NCBI RefSeq assembly: GCF_008124885.1
Contig: NZ_VNHX01000017.1
Location: forward strand, 43,872-107,871
DNA: 64,000 nt
Origin: Sphingobacterium allocomposti
Lineage (GTDB): Bacteria; Bacteroidota; Bacteroidia; Sphingobacteriales; Sphingobacteriaceae
Direction of reading: 5' to 3'
Below, piece by piece: positions 9,365 to 18,947 of this stretch. Below the pieces are notes generated by a model. That model was not told where the DNA came from. It made no database searches and saw only the letters and a list, made by a program, of their open reading frames with translations. How positions within the stretch are numbered: the first letter of the stretch is position 1; each line of letters starts with the position of its first letter. The position numbers and the translations under genes were made by a program.

Positions 9365-10303
9365 ATGAATAAACTGAAGCCCACCTCACTGCACACCTTC
9401 TATCAGGAAGCTTCGTCTGCGCGCGGACGGGAGGTGCAAGACCTGCTGCCTCCCGATATACAGCGAGAAATCGGCCATTTTAATGTATTCGACATCTTCG
9501 AGACCATCCGTAAGCACAACGAGACCAAGACAATGCCCTATAACCGACGGGCATACTATAAAATAAGCCTTATACAAGGCAGAAACCGGGCGGAGTATGC
9601 GGACAAAGTTATTGAAGTGGAACGCCAGGCATTACTCTTCGCAACCCCTAAAATCCCCTATCGATGGGTTCCCCTCGACGAGAAACAGAGCGGAACGTTC
9701 TGTATTTTCACGAGCGACTTTATGGGAAGAAACAAAACAGCCGTAGATCTGGACGAGCTCCCTCTTTTTAAGAGCGGACAGGTACCCGTTTTCGAAGTTT
9801 GCGACAACGACGCGGACGAATTGACCACGCTCTTTGGAAAAATAAAAAAAGAGATCACGTCCGACTATCCATTTAAATACGACCTTATCCGCGCTTACGT
9901 TCTTGAGCTGATCCATTACGGACAAAAACTACAGCCGGCATCCTCGCTCCTACACACAAGCAGCAGCGCTTCCCGCATTTCCTCTTTTTTTGCCGAATTG
10001 TTAGAACGTCAGTTTCCGATCGAGTCGCTACAACAGCGTCTGGAACTACGCACACCCAAAGAGTATGCAGACCGGTTATCGGTTCATGTGAACCACCTCA
10101 ACAAAGTACTAAAGGAGACAACGGGGTCGACCACCACGCAGATTATTAGCCAACGTATTGTACAAGAGGCTAAGATACTCCTCAGACAGACCGATTGGGC
10201 TATTTCAGACATTGCGTTCGTACTCGGGTTCGAGGAAAGTGCACATTTCTCGAATTTCTTCAAAAAACATACTTCATCGTCGCCGCACCTGTTTAGACGC
10301 TAA
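9365..10303 (+). CDS. AraC-family transcriptional regulator
   Basis: The 312-residue product has an N-terminal cupin-like sensing half and a C-terminal AraC/XylS double helix-turn-helix, seen as ADRLSVHVNHLNKVLKETTG and then LRQTDWAISDIAFVLGF with ESAHFSNFFKKH. I chose the ATG at 9365 because the longer frame from 9272 overlaps the end of the MBL gene. An AAGGAG lies about 20 bp upstream. The gene directly precedes an SDR, a frequent pairing in which the regulator controls the reductase. Confidence 0.9.
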   Translation: MNKLKPTSLHTFYQEASSARGREVQDLLPPDIQREIGHFNVFDIFETIRKHNETKTMPYNRRAYYKISLIQGRNRAEYADKVIEVERQALLFATPKIPYRWVPLDEKQSGTFCIFTSDFMGRNKTAVDLDELPLFKSGQVPVFEVCDNDADELTTLFGKIKKEITSDYPFKYDLIRAYVLELIHYGQKLQPASSLLHTSSSASRISSFFAELLERQFPIESLQQRLELRTPKEYADRLSVHVNHLNKVLKETTGSTTTQIISQRIVQEAKILLRQTDWAISDIAFVLGFEESAHFSNFFKKHTSSSPHLFRR

Positions 10304-10392
10304 ACTATTTGAAATTTACAATTTTTGGATTGATTCCTGTAATAAATCGTCCGCCTTTCCGGCCATCTTTGTTACATAAAAAAGATAGCGTA

Positions 10393-11154
10393 ATGAATAC
10401 AGGAAAAATTGCATTAGTTACCGGCGGAAGCCGGGGTATTGGCAAAGACATCGTCGAAAGTCTTGCCAAAAAAGGCGTTAACATCGTCTTCACCTATCAT
10501 ACCAACAAAGACAAAGCTGAAGAAGTCCTGGATTTGGTCAGACAAAGCGGTGTCCAGGCTTGGGCCATTCCTTTAGACGTTGTCGACCTGCGTAGTTTCG
10601 ACAGCTTTATCCAACGTGTTATAGCGACCTTAAAGAACGACCTCGGAGTCGATCGCATCGATTATCTGGTTAACAATGCTGGAACAGCTATGTACCAACC
10701 GCTCCATGATGCGACCGAGGAGCAGGCCGACGAAGCGTTGACCATACACTATAAGGCTGTATTGTTTCTTACACAGAAGCTACTTCCCTATTTACAGGAT
10801 GGGGCAGGTATTGTGAATATCTCGTCGGGACTCACACGCATGACATTTGCCGGATCGGCTCTTTATGCATCCGCTAAGGCTGCCGTGGAAGTCCTTACCC
10901 GATATATGGCCAGAGAATTCAGTGATCGGAAGATCCGCGCCAATGTCGTCGCACCCGGAGCTATTGAGACCGATTTTGGCGGCGGAAGAACGCGGGACAA
11001 CAAGGAGATTAACGCCCACATCGCTAGTGTGACGGCTTTGGGGCGCGCCGGACTTCCGTCAGACATCGGCGGCGTTGTGGCCTTCTTATGCTCGCCGGAA
11101 GCTTCATGGATTAACGGACAGCGTATAGAGGTGTCCGGAGGCATGATGTTATAG
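10393..11154 (+). CDS. Short-chain dehydrogenase/reductase (SDR), 253 aa
   Basis: Classical SDR signatures are present: TGGSRGIG nucleotide-binding motif (residues 10-17), NNAG at 94-97, catalytic S144 or S145, Y158 and K162 (YASAK), and the C-terminal INGQRIEVSGGM that closes the fold. The protein should reduce or oxidise a small carbonyl or alcohol with NAD(P)H in the cytoplasm. The ATG at 10393 was chosen because it starts right at the first beta-strand; the frame upstream encodes no domain. It probably belongs with the AraC regulator 89 bp upstream. Confidence 0.92.
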   Translation: MNTGKIALVTGGSRGIGKDIVESLAKKGVNIVFTYHTNKDKAEEVLDLVRQSGVQAWAIPLDVVDLRSFDSFIQRVIATLKNDLGVDRIDYLVNNAGTAMYQPLHDATEEQADEALTIHYKAVLFLTQKLLPYLQDGAGIVNISSGLTRMTFAGSALYASAKAAVEVLTRYMAREFSDRKIRANVVAPGAIETDFGGGRTRDNKEINAHIASVTALGRAGLPSDIGGVVAFLCSPEASWINGQRIEVSGGMML

Positions 11155-11171
11155 CCACATTGCTTCTGCAG

Positions 11172-11226
11172 GCCCAGCGCGGTCCATGGAAATGGGGGCA
11201 ATCTCCTGGACAGCGCCGGGCTTTTT
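11172..11226 (+). terminator. Intrinsic terminator after the SDR gene
   Basis: Segments GCCC, GCG and GTCCA (11172-11186) pair with TGGAC, CGC and GGGC (11207-11221), forming a long stem with small bulges, followed by TTTTT at 11222-11226. Confidence 0.7.
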
Positions 11227-11279
11227 AAAATGCTTACGTTTCGGTATGATCGCCTGCTCAGACGCCTCCAGTATAACGT

Positions 11280-11885
11280 CTACTTCCCCTTCCCGTTTGC
11301 ATGATACCAGTCCAGCGCTTTACTTTCTTCCACCTTTAAAAAAGCATCCTTCGCGGCGTTGTAATCATTACCATCTTCCCATGGCAACTTCACCAGCTTT
11401 TCCTTCAGGGCCTGATAAGCTTTTACAACCTCGGGATTTGCACGTAAATAATCGCGGAAAGCGATATGCCGCAGCCAGTGCACGGAACTGATGGGGATCA
11501 CATGGATATGGGCCTGCCGCCAGACATAATCGTGCAGCCGCGCCGGAATTTCGTCAGTGGGACCAATGTAAGAAGGTAGTCCCAGTTTATCAGGTCGATC
11601 ACGAAGCAATAAGAAAAAGCGGCGGTACGGCATTTCTGTATTATATTTTTCATAGTACACGTAGTGATCGCCGCTAAGTAGAACGGGCACCCTATCCAAA
11701 CTGCTCTGATCGCGCACACCTACCAGAACGTCGATGATGGGCTTAGCCGAAAGCCCCTCTACGGCAGTACTACCGATATGATCAATGCGGGGCTCCAGCG
11801 GCGACAAAAGCCTGCTAAGCTGATCTTTAATGTCCTCGAATGCCAATTTCCAGGCCGGATCATACGTCTCGAATGGTAAAATCAT
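11280..11885 (-). CDS. GrpB-like nucleotidyltransferase-fold protein (UPF0157)
   Basis: The 201-residue protein shows the family pattern: YDPAWKLAFEDIKDQL at the start, then DHIGSTAVEGLSAKPIIDVLVGV, which is the nucleotidyltransferase-like GS...D.D core. Length agrees with the family. The biochemical role of GrpB-type proteins is not settled; some are linked to resistance or coenzyme A metabolism. It is cytoplasmic and appears monocistronic, convergent with the SDR gene. Confidence 0.9.
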   Translation of the reverse strand: MILPFETYDPAWKLAFEDIKDQLSRLLSPLEPRIDHIGSTAVEGLSAKPIIDVLVGVRDQSSLDRVPVLLSGDHYVYYEKYNTEMPYRRFFLLLRDRPDKLGLPSYIGPTDEIPARLHDYVWRQAHIHVIPISSVHWLRHIAFRDYLRANPEVVKAYQALKEKLVKLPWEDGNDYNAAKDAFLKVEESKALDWYHANGKGK

Positions 11886-11927
11886 ATGTAATTATTGGGA
11901 CGAATACTTGACGCTTCCCCATCAATG

Positions 11928-12218
11928 TTATTTTAGAAAATCGTCTTTATACCCCCCAATGTGCCTTTCGTTCTCCAAAATCATCCGGCGGTTTTTAAAG
12001 AAATTCAACACACCATACCCACAAAGCGCAAAAGCTAAACCGAAAAAAATCCACATGACGAGTAATGTTTTGCTAAATGCGAAAAAGCTCTCTATCGACA
12101 AACCGGCGACAAAAAAATACATCGAAGTACGCAGAAAGGACAAGAATGTCGTTTGATTTGCCAGGTGCGTACGTTGCACGGCCAGTTTCTCTCGCAGGAT
12201 TAAGTCCTTATTCATCAT
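11928..12218 (-). CDS. DUF202 (YidH-type) small membrane protein
   Basis: The 96-residue product contains the DUF202 hallmark of repeated hydrophobic-RT motifs, LAVQRTHLANQTTFLSFLRT, followed by two membrane helices (about residues 30-48 and 55-73) and a charged tail. Family members are short inner-membrane proteins of unknown role. It is 42 bp upstream of GrpB on the same strand and could share its transcript. Confidence 0.85.
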   Translation of the reverse strand: MMNKDLILREKLAVQRTHLANQTTFLSFLRTSMYFFVAGLSIESFFAFSKTLLVMWIFFGLAFALCGYGVLNFFKNRRMILENERHIGGYKDDFLK

Positions 12219-12290
12219 TACATGTTTTAGCTGGGTGACACAAAGATAACCAATGCCTGCCGGATAAGTTTAGTGGCTACCGACCAAAAA

Positions 12291-12324
12291 TATAAAAGGA
12301 ATAGAAACCTCTATTCCTTTTATA
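12291..12324 (-). terminator. Intrinsic terminator ending module A
   Basis: TATAAAAGGAATAGA (12291-12305) pairs perfectly with 12310-12324 (15 bp) around the 4-nt loop AACC. On the minus strand it is followed by a short T run, 23 bp after the stop of the last SusD gene. Confidence 0.85.
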
Positions 12325-12346
12325 CTTAAGCCGATCAATCTCCTGG

Positions 12347-14035
12347 CTAATAGCCGGGGTTTTGAGTCAAGTTGTTATTACCTGCAATGGCCTCATTTGG
12401 CACGGGAAACCTATTCAGATGATCGGAGTTACTCGGTGTATGATCCCACCACTCTTCTGTGGTGAACGCTTTCCAACGTATTAGATCCGTACGTCGTCGT
12501 CCTTCGCCCAGAAACTCAATACTCCATTCGTCCAAGAAGCGGTATTTATCAAGATTTTGTGCTGTCACGGGGTTAGGGTCTGCTCCGTTGGAGAAATTAC
12601 GTTTTCTTACGCTATTAATGAGCTCTGCAGCGCCCGCAGCGTCCCCATCCCTGAAACGACATTCTGCGGCCATATAGTAAAGCTCTGCAAGCCGTATGAC
12701 TGGCATATCGGCGCCCCAACGTAACGTATTATCATTTAAGTTTGGTATAGGAACTTTCACCAACCTCACACCTGTGTTTTCTTCGCCCTCTGACATCTTG
12801 GACGGCAACTGGTTGACAGAGCTGTACTTCTTTCCCGGACCAACCTCGGAGAATCGACCTACCTGGTCAACAAAGTTAAGGGGCAAATCTTTATATTCTT
12901 CGCCTCCCAATATCGGCGCACCGGATGGCGTACGATGCGGCCCAACAATGAACATCCCCTCATATCGGCCACTTCCATGATAGACATAAGGAGCTTTTCT
13001 GTAGTCTCCCTGCGTAAATTTTTCATAAGGTGACCCCAACTTAAATTCATCTTTATAAAGTGTCCCGTCCGGTTTACGGGAAGGAGTCAAATGGGCGCCG
13101 TTGTTTGCTCCCATATCTTGGTTAAAATACTGTCTGGTATTGTAGTGATAAAAATCCGCGTAAAACCAGTTGTACTCCAACATTTTGAATTCCGAAGGCA
13201 TAGACCAGATAATTTCAGGCGAAGCATTATTTGTAAATCCATGGACACCGTTCCAAGTCGCGTCCAGTGTGTAATCGCCGTATTCTTTATTGATGATAGC
13301 TTCGGCAATTTCTCGAGCTTCGGCATACATGGGCTTCTTGATATAGGCTTCGGCATTGAAATATAACTGCGCTAACATCGCTGCTGCGGCTGCTTTTCTA
13401 ATCGCTCCTTCTTCTCGGTCACCAGCGGCTTTCACTGGCAATCGCTCAATGGATTCTTTTAACAGCCGCTCGATATGATTAAAAAGCTCTACATCAGTGT
13501 TGCGGGGAAGCGCTTCTTCCTCCAAAGACTCAAATACGGGCATTCCGCCAAAGTAGTCCAGCCCCCGTAGATAAAAATACGCAATGAGGGCATCCAGTTG
13601 CGCGAGATGCGCATCTTGGTCGTCCTGCGTCAATGCAAACCTAGCGTAGTCCAGCTTAGATAGATCGCTTTTAGCATCCAATGCCAAGGCAACTCCCATC
13701 AAAGTACCACGCCAGCTACCCCAAATCCATCCATCATCAGCAGTCCACCGATGATAATGATACCGCTCGTTTTCACCTCCATTGTACCAATGCCTACCTT
13801 TGGTCGTTATAGCAAAGTTGTCTGCGGTATATTCCTGCAGACGCCATCGATCCTCGCCCATGTACCATTTCGCATGAGTAAACGGACGATATAACGCCGC
13901 CATAATATCTTTTTCACTTTTAAAAAAGGTCTCTGGCGTCACCGAGCTATAAAACTCTTGATCTAACTTTGTACATCCCTGCAAAAGCAATCCAAAAGAA
14001 ATTGAAAGTACTGCTATATATTTTCTCGTCTTCAT
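12347..14035 (-). CDS. SusD/RagB-family outer-membrane lipoprotein (module A, pair 2)
   Basis: The 562-residue protein has a lipoprotein signal with LLLQGC (Cys21) and the SusD helical (TPR-like) fold: DALIAYFYLRGLDYFGGMPVF near residue 145, MPVIRLAELYYMAAECRFRDGD near 445 and the C-terminal RRTDLIRWKAF. SusD proteins are lids on SusC pores and capture substrate at the cell surface. It starts 3 bp after the partner SusC stop, so the two are translationally linked. It is the last gene of a six-gene minus-strand operon. The substrate is not evident; no hydrolase is attached. Confidence 0.95.
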   Translation of the reverse strand: MKTRKYIAVLSISFGLLLQGCTKLDQEFYSSVTPETFFKSEKDIMAALYRPFTHAKWYMGEDRWRLQEYTADNFAITTKGRHWYNGGENERYHYHRWTADDGWIWGSWRGTLMGVALALDAKSDLSKLDYARFALTQDDQDAHLAQLDALIAYFYLRGLDYFGGMPVFESLEEEALPRNTDVELFNHIERLLKESIERLPVKAAGDREEGAIRKAAAAAMLAQLYFNAEAYIKKPMYAEAREIAEAIINKEYGDYTLDATWNGVHGFTNNASPEIIWSMPSEFKMLEYNWFYADFYHYNTRQYFNQDMGANNGAHLTPSRKPDGTLYKDEFKLGSPYEKFTQGDYRKAPYVYHGSGRYEGMFIVGPHRTPSGAPILGGEEYKDLPLNFVDQVGRFSEVGPGKKYSSVNQLPSKMSEGEENTGVRLVKVPIPNLNDNTLRWGADMPVIRLAELYYMAAECRFRDGDAAGAAELINSVRKRNFSNGADPNPVTAQNLDKYRFLDEWSIEFLGEGRRRTDLIRWKAFTTEEWWDHTPSNSDHLNRFPVPNEAIAGNNNLTQNPGY

Positions 14036-14038
14036 TTC

Positions 14039-17020
14039 TTAAAAATTAAGTTGTAAACCAAACATAAATGTCCTTGTTTTCGGATATACGTTCCGTTCTT
14101 CGAAACCGGGTTCTAAGCCGTTAATATTGACCTCGGGATCAAGTCCGGTATATTTTGTAAATACGAAAAGATCACGCCCAGTAGCATATAAGCGTAGGCT
14201 CTTAAACGGCTTAATTGCACGTTGATTGAAAGTATATCCAATATTAACCGCATCGACTTTTAAAAAGGTACCTTTCTCGAGCCAATAATCACTAAGTTCC
14301 TTCTCTCCACGAATATTTTGATGTTTATCAAATGCGTCAGCTAAAACGTTCTGCCCACTTACGTTTGGTAAGCTATAATACATATTTATCATATTAAATA
14401 CGTCATGTCCGATCCAGCTTCGCATATATATACTCGCGTCCCAATTCCGATATGAAAATTGGTTATTCCAGGACAGCTGCAAGACAGGAATTGCATTGCC
14501 GATAAACGCTTTGTCAGCGACGGTCTTACTTCGTTCCCGTACGTCAAATGCATTCCCTTCCTGATCGTACAACATCCAATACCCGTCATCCGTAAAGCCT
14601 GCAAAACGCCAAATAAAAAACCTACCTATATCTTGCCCTGGGTAGAGTCGCACGGCCGATCCCGGGGATCCGGGAGCAGGAAACCCTTTTCGGTCGCTGA
14701 AGGTTTGGCTTCCCCACAACGAATTTAAGCGGCTTCTATTATGCGAAGCTATTAAACTGGTACTGTAGGAGAATTTCTCGTTTTCAACAGCGTGGTAGTT
14801 TAGCTCGATTTCAAAACCTGTATTCTGCATACTCCCTACGTTCATCGTCGTCTTATCGTGAATTGCCGGAGGCTGCGACACGCTGATATCATAGATAAGG
14901 TCGTCAATAACACGTTTATATACATCAAACCGGCCTCCGATTTTGTTATTTAAAATCGAGAAGTCCAACCCCAGATTATACTCCTTTTTTACTTCCCATT
15001 TAATCCCCGCATTTTGGTTGTGTTGAACTCCGTAGGTACGGAACCATTGACCATTTTGAAGAAACCAGGTGTCGGCACTGTACATTCTCGTCGAAACCCG
15101 TGCGTCAAACCCTTCATTTCCTGTTTCGCCATACGCTGCACGAAGCTTCAGATCGTTGATAAAAGACTGATTTCGAAGGAAAGGTTCATTTGAGATCCGC
15201 CAGCCGAGTGATACACCAGGGAAGAGACCCCAGCGGTTCTCCGGCGCAAACTTAGAAGACCCCTCGTAGCGGGCTGTAACGGCCAATAGATACCGGTCGA
15301 GATAAGAATAGTTTGCACGTCCGAAGAATGCTGCCAATTTGACCCACGGATTTTTCCAAGAACCGATGCCGGCTCTACCCTCAACCAAGAAGCCTCCGGT
15401 TCCCATATCGTGCTCTCTGATACCATCTACAGGAAAATCGGAGTTGTTCGCGGAGAACCCCTGTCCGTTAAAATCTTGGTAGCTGTATCCTCCCACCGCG
15501 TTGAGTGAATGGTCGTCCCACCGATTATTATAGTTAACGGTCCATTCGAAAATCCTGTCATTATAGCGATTGTAGTACTGATTCGCATAGCCATCAATTC
15601 CGTCCTGCCTTGACAACCGATGTTGAGCAGAACGGTAATAGCTCCCATGTACCGAGTTATTTTTTACGCCTACTGTTGCACTGGTTGACAGATGCTCCGT
15701 CAGATTAAGCTTTAACGTACTGTTCGCAAGGAGGTATTTATATTGTCTTTCATCGCTTCGTAGCATTGCTTCTGCAACGGGGTTCCAATAGTCGTATCCA
15801 CCAACTAAAACGTTGTATCCGGTCACGTCGTCCGGGTCGTACGGCGTCTCCGTGGGATTAAGCACCATTGCCATGTTAAAGATATCATTGTTGTTGAAGA
15901 TATCTCCATTGGAAGAGAACGCCCGAACCTCGTTATAACTTACGTTGCTTAATAGCTCAGCGAAGCCGTCGAAAAACCGGAATGAAGAATTAACACGGCC
16001 TCCTATCTCCTTCCGCTTTGAAGTTATAGCCATCCCTGTCGCATCACGTTTTGTAAATGTGGCATACACATTAGCATTTTCGGATCCGCCACTGACATTC
16101 AGGACCTGGCGATGGCTGAACGGATTGTTGTTGGTCACTTCATCATACCAGTCTGTCCGGTGTCCGAGGTCCTCACCCAAACCATATGTTACGAACTGTT
16201 CGGCGGACAATAACTTTGGTCGACGACGTATAGACTCCATAAAATATTCCGATGTAAAGGTCACGGCTGGTTTTCCCACCTGGGGCCGCTTCGTCGTAAT
16301 CAAAATCACACCGCCGGAAGCACGAGTTCCATAAATGGCCGCTGCTGAGGCGTCGCGTAGTACACTAATCGACTCTACATCTTCTTTAGCTACCGAATTG
16401 ATATCGCCCCCTGGCACACCGTCAATAACAACCAGTGGTCCTTGCGATGCGTTTACCGAGTTTACACCGCGAAGCTGCAATGATACGCCTGCATTCGGGT
16501 CGGTACCGTTGGACGACGACACGTTAAGCCCGGGAACTTTTCCCTGTATAGCCATCAACGGCGACACCGTACCTGCCACAAGATCCTTTTCCCGAAGCGT
16601 AGTTACCGCGCTAGTCAGCTCCCTCTTCTCTATCGACCCGTAACCGACAACAACGACCTCCCCCAGGTTTTCAGTATCGAGGGGCAAGCGGACCGTAAGA
16701 CTTGCTTGTCCTGTATACACGATCTCTGTTGTCGAATACCCGATCATACTTACCACAAGTGTAGTGCCGCTCGGTACATTGTTGAGCGAAAAATTTCCTG
16801 ATTCATCGGTCGACGTACTGTTTGCGGTCCCCTTGGCAACTATCGTCGCTCCGGGCACAGGACTTCCATTTTGATCCAAGACTTTCCCCCGAACAACATG
16901 CTGAAAATGTCGTTCTAATGCCATCGGAGTTCCCAACACGTCTCCCATTTGTACGTACGTACAGCTTCCGAACAGCAACAGTTTTGTCGCTATCCGAAAA
17001 CATCTCAATTTTCCCTTCAT
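14039..17020 (-). CDS. SusC-family TonB-dependent receptor (module A, pair 2)
   Basis: The 993-residue protein has a signal peptide, a carboxypeptidase-regulatory-like domain (about residues 40-120), a TonB-box-like LGEVVVVGYG, a plug with VVIDGVPGGDINSVAKEDVE and YGTRASGGVILITTK, and a beta-barrel ending in an aromatic-rich TFMFGLQLNF strand. Unlike the upstream SusC in the same operon it has no STN signalling domain, so it is likely a plain transporter whose expression depends on signalling through the other receptor. It follows SusD of pair 1 by 36 bp. Confidence 0.95.
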   Translation of the reverse strand: MKGKLRCFRIATKLLLFGSCTYVQMGDVLGTPMALERHFQHVVRGKVLDQNGSPVPGATIVAKGTANSTSTDESGNFSLNNVPSGTTLVVSMIGYSTTEIVYTGQASLTVRLPLDTENLGEVVVVGYGSIEKRELTSAVTTLREKDLVAGTVSPLMAIQGKVPGLNVSSSNGTDPNAGVSLQLRGVNSVNASQGPLVVIDGVPGGDINSVAKEDVESISVLRDASAAAIYGTRASGGVILITTKRPQVGKPAVTFTSEYFMESIRRRPKLLSAEQFVTYGLGEDLGHRTDWYDEVTNNNPFSHRQVLNVSGGSENANVYATFTKRDATGMAITSKRKEIGGRVNSSFRFFDGFAELLSNVSYNEVRAFSSNGDIFNNNDIFNMAMVLNPTETPYDPDDVTGYNVLVGGYDYWNPVAEAMLRSDERQYKYLLANSTLKLNLTEHLSTSATVGVKNNSVHGSYYRSAQHRLSRQDGIDGYANQYYNRYNDRIFEWTVNYNNRWDDHSLNAVGGYSYQDFNGQGFSANNSDFPVDGIREHDMGTGGFLVEGRAGIGSWKNPWVKLAAFFGRANYSYLDRYLLAVTARYEGSSKFAPENRWGLFPGVSLGWRISNEPFLRNQSFINDLKLRAAYGETGNEGFDARVSTRMYSADTWFLQNGQWFRTYGVQHNQNAGIKWEVKKEYNLGLDFSILNNKIGGRFDVYKRVIDDLIYDISVSQPPAIHDKTTMNVGSMQNTGFEIELNYHAVENEKFSYSTSLIASHNRSRLNSLWGSQTFSDRKGFPAPGSPGSAVRLYPGQDIGRFFIWRFAGFTDDGYWMLYDQEGNAFDVRERSKTVADKAFIGNAIPVLQLSWNNQFSYRNWDASIYMRSWIGHDVFNMINMYYSLPNVSGQNVLADAFDKHQNIRGEKELSDYWLEKGTFLKVDAVNIGYTFNQRAIKPFKSLRLYATGRDLFVFTKYTGLDPEVNINGLEPGFEERNVYPKTRTFMFGLQLNF

Positions 17021-17056
17021 AAATACACAGATAGTTTTAAGTTTAACATGTTTATA

Positions 17057-18934
17057 TTAGTCCCAAAAAGGATTCTGAACCAAATTTGGATTTTTATCGA
17101 TCTCTGATTGTGGAACCGGAAACCAATAGTTCTTGGCCGTGAACGCCCGTCGTTGATACACCATCCGTCTAAAGAAAGCATTAGGGTTTGATTCATTGTC
17201 ATCCCGCTCGGTGCCCGAAAAGTTCATCCCATAAAAATTTCCGTTTAGGGTTTGTTCTCCTATTTTCCACCGACGGATATCCCGGTAACGGATCCCTTCG
17301 TTGTTTAGCTCTACCCGACGTTCGCGCCGGATAGCATTGCGCATGGCTTCCTGAGAGGTTGGAACCGGTAAGGCATTAGGTCCCTTACCGTATTGCGGAA
17401 TACCTGCCCGTTCGCGAATCAGATTAAGGTATTTAAGTATATCTGTATGCGTCGGATCGCTTTCATTCAGAGCTTCAGCATAATTTAGATAGGCTTCACC
17501 CAGACGATAGACGATTCCCGGTCTGTATGGATTCGTACCATTTCGCGGGTCGTGGTCGGGATGCACCTTTTTCCTGAGCAAATAACCGTTCTGAGGCGCA
17601 TCATGCGTAGGACCACCATCCCAGTGCCCACTGTAAAACTGTGTTGTCCTATTCTCTCTTCGGAACCACGATCCGTTGTATAAAACAGAAATATAAAACC
17701 TAGGCTCCCGATGTGTATACATATTGTACGTTCCTGCCAATGTCACCTTTCCATTTCCTTGCGATTCTATCCATTTCGTATTTCGGACTTCATCCGCCGT
17801 AGAGAATCCTTTTTCGACATAGCCCGAGGCAGGATCGTCTATTGCACGTCCATTTTCCATGAAAAAGGCGTCAACAAGCGACTGTGTAATGCCGAGTCCT
17901 CCATTACCACCCGTACCTCTAGGCTGGGCGTGCTTGTCGTATTCCCATATATCCGACTGAGGTCTGGCAAAGAGAATTTCATTGTTCCCGTCCTGCGGCC
18001 TCCGGAACATCATATTCTGATAGGACATAAAGGCATCTATAGTACCGTCCGAATTATACTCATAATATAGTCGGTGTCCGGCTTTTTCCGCCTCCTCTAT
18101 TAACAGCTTCGAAGCATCAGCTGCCCTTGTCCATTTGTTTTCATTGAACGTGGGGTTATATATTTCTTCTCCTTTATTGTTTACAAACCCGGCATAGTCG
18201 GGATTTCCGTTGACCAAAGGGCTTGCTGCAAAGAGCAACAAACGCGCACGCACGGCTAAAGACATGATGGACGTCGCCCGTCCGTACTTTTGAGCAGCGC
18301 TGTAACTTGCCGGAAGGAGTCTAGACACTTCCAACAGCTCTTGATCTATCCAGTCGACGACCTGATCAAAAGGGCTCTGCCCCAACATAAGCTCTTCCTC
18401 ACTAGCAGATGGATCTGCCAATCCCAATTGAAATGGAATAGCACCGTATGTTTCTACCAATAAAGAGTAATAGTAAGCGATCATGAAGCGAGCTTCGGCC
18501 TTCATCAGGTTCACCTCCTCTTCCGTAACCAGTTGTGCTGGATTCGGCTTAACATTGTCAAGAAAAATATACGCCGACCGTATACGTTTTGGCAATTCTA
18601 CCCAATAGTTTGGTTCCCACTCACTACTTGGGTTCCAGTTTCCCGTCTGCTTTCCGATTACAGTCCAACCAAACTGCTCCCAGCCTGTGGAAGGAGCCAT
18701 ATCGTCGGAAAGCGGATCCCATCCGAGATGTCTCGCATACCCCCAATATGGGTCAGGTATATTGCTATAGACACCAGCCAACCAATCTTCGGTTCTTGTC
18801 TTGTCGTTAAAAACCATCTCTAGCGTTAACTGGTCATCGGGCATTCTATCTAAAAACTTCGTGCACGAAGCAAAGAGAATTCCCCCCAAGGCCATCATGA
18901 CCTTCATTATTCTTCTTGTAGTCGTCATAACCAT
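17057..18934 (-). CDS. SusD/RagB-family outer-membrane lipoprotein (module A, pair 1)
   Basis: The 625-residue protein has a signal with LFASC (Cys24), then CTKFLDRMPDDQLT, a classic SusD start. EARFMIAYYYSLLVETYGAIPF and YRLGEAYLNYAEALNESD are the TPR-like helices, and RRERRVELNNEGIRYRDIRRW is the usual C-terminal block. Several Met codons occur near the start (MVMTTT, MKVMMA), so the exact start is uncertain by a few codons. It begins 13 bp after the STN-containing SusC. Confidence 0.95.
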   Translation of the reverse strand: MVMTTTRRIMKVMMALGGILFASCTKFLDRMPDDQLTLEMVFNDKTRTEDWLAGVYSNIPDPYWGYARHLGWDPLSDDMAPSTGWEQFGWTVIGKQTGNWNPSSEWEPNYWVELPKRIRSAYIFLDNVKPNPAQLVTEEEVNLMKAEARFMIAYYYSLLVETYGAIPFQLGLADPSASEEELMLGQSPFDQVVDWIDQELLEVSRLLPASYSAAQKYGRATSIMSLAVRARLLLFAASPLVNGNPDYAGFVNNKGEEIYNPTFNENKWTRAADASKLLIEEAEKAGHRLYYEYNSDGTIDAFMSYQNMMFRRPQDGNNEILFARPQSDIWEYDKHAQPRGTGGNGGLGITQSLVDAFFMENGRAIDDPASGYVEKGFSTADEVRNTKWIESQGNGKVTLAGTYNMYTHREPRFYISVLYNGSWFRRENRTTQFYSGHWDGGPTHDAPQNGYLLRKKVHPDHDPRNGTNPYRPGIVYRLGEAYLNYAEALNESDPTHTDILKYLNLIRERAGIPQYGKGPNALPVPTSQEAMRNAIRRERRVELNNEGIRYRDIRRWKIGEQTLNGNFYGMNFSGTERDDNESNPNAFFRRMVYQRRAFTAKNYWFPVPQSEIDKNPNLVQNPFWD

Positions 18935-18947
18935 TTCATGTAGTACA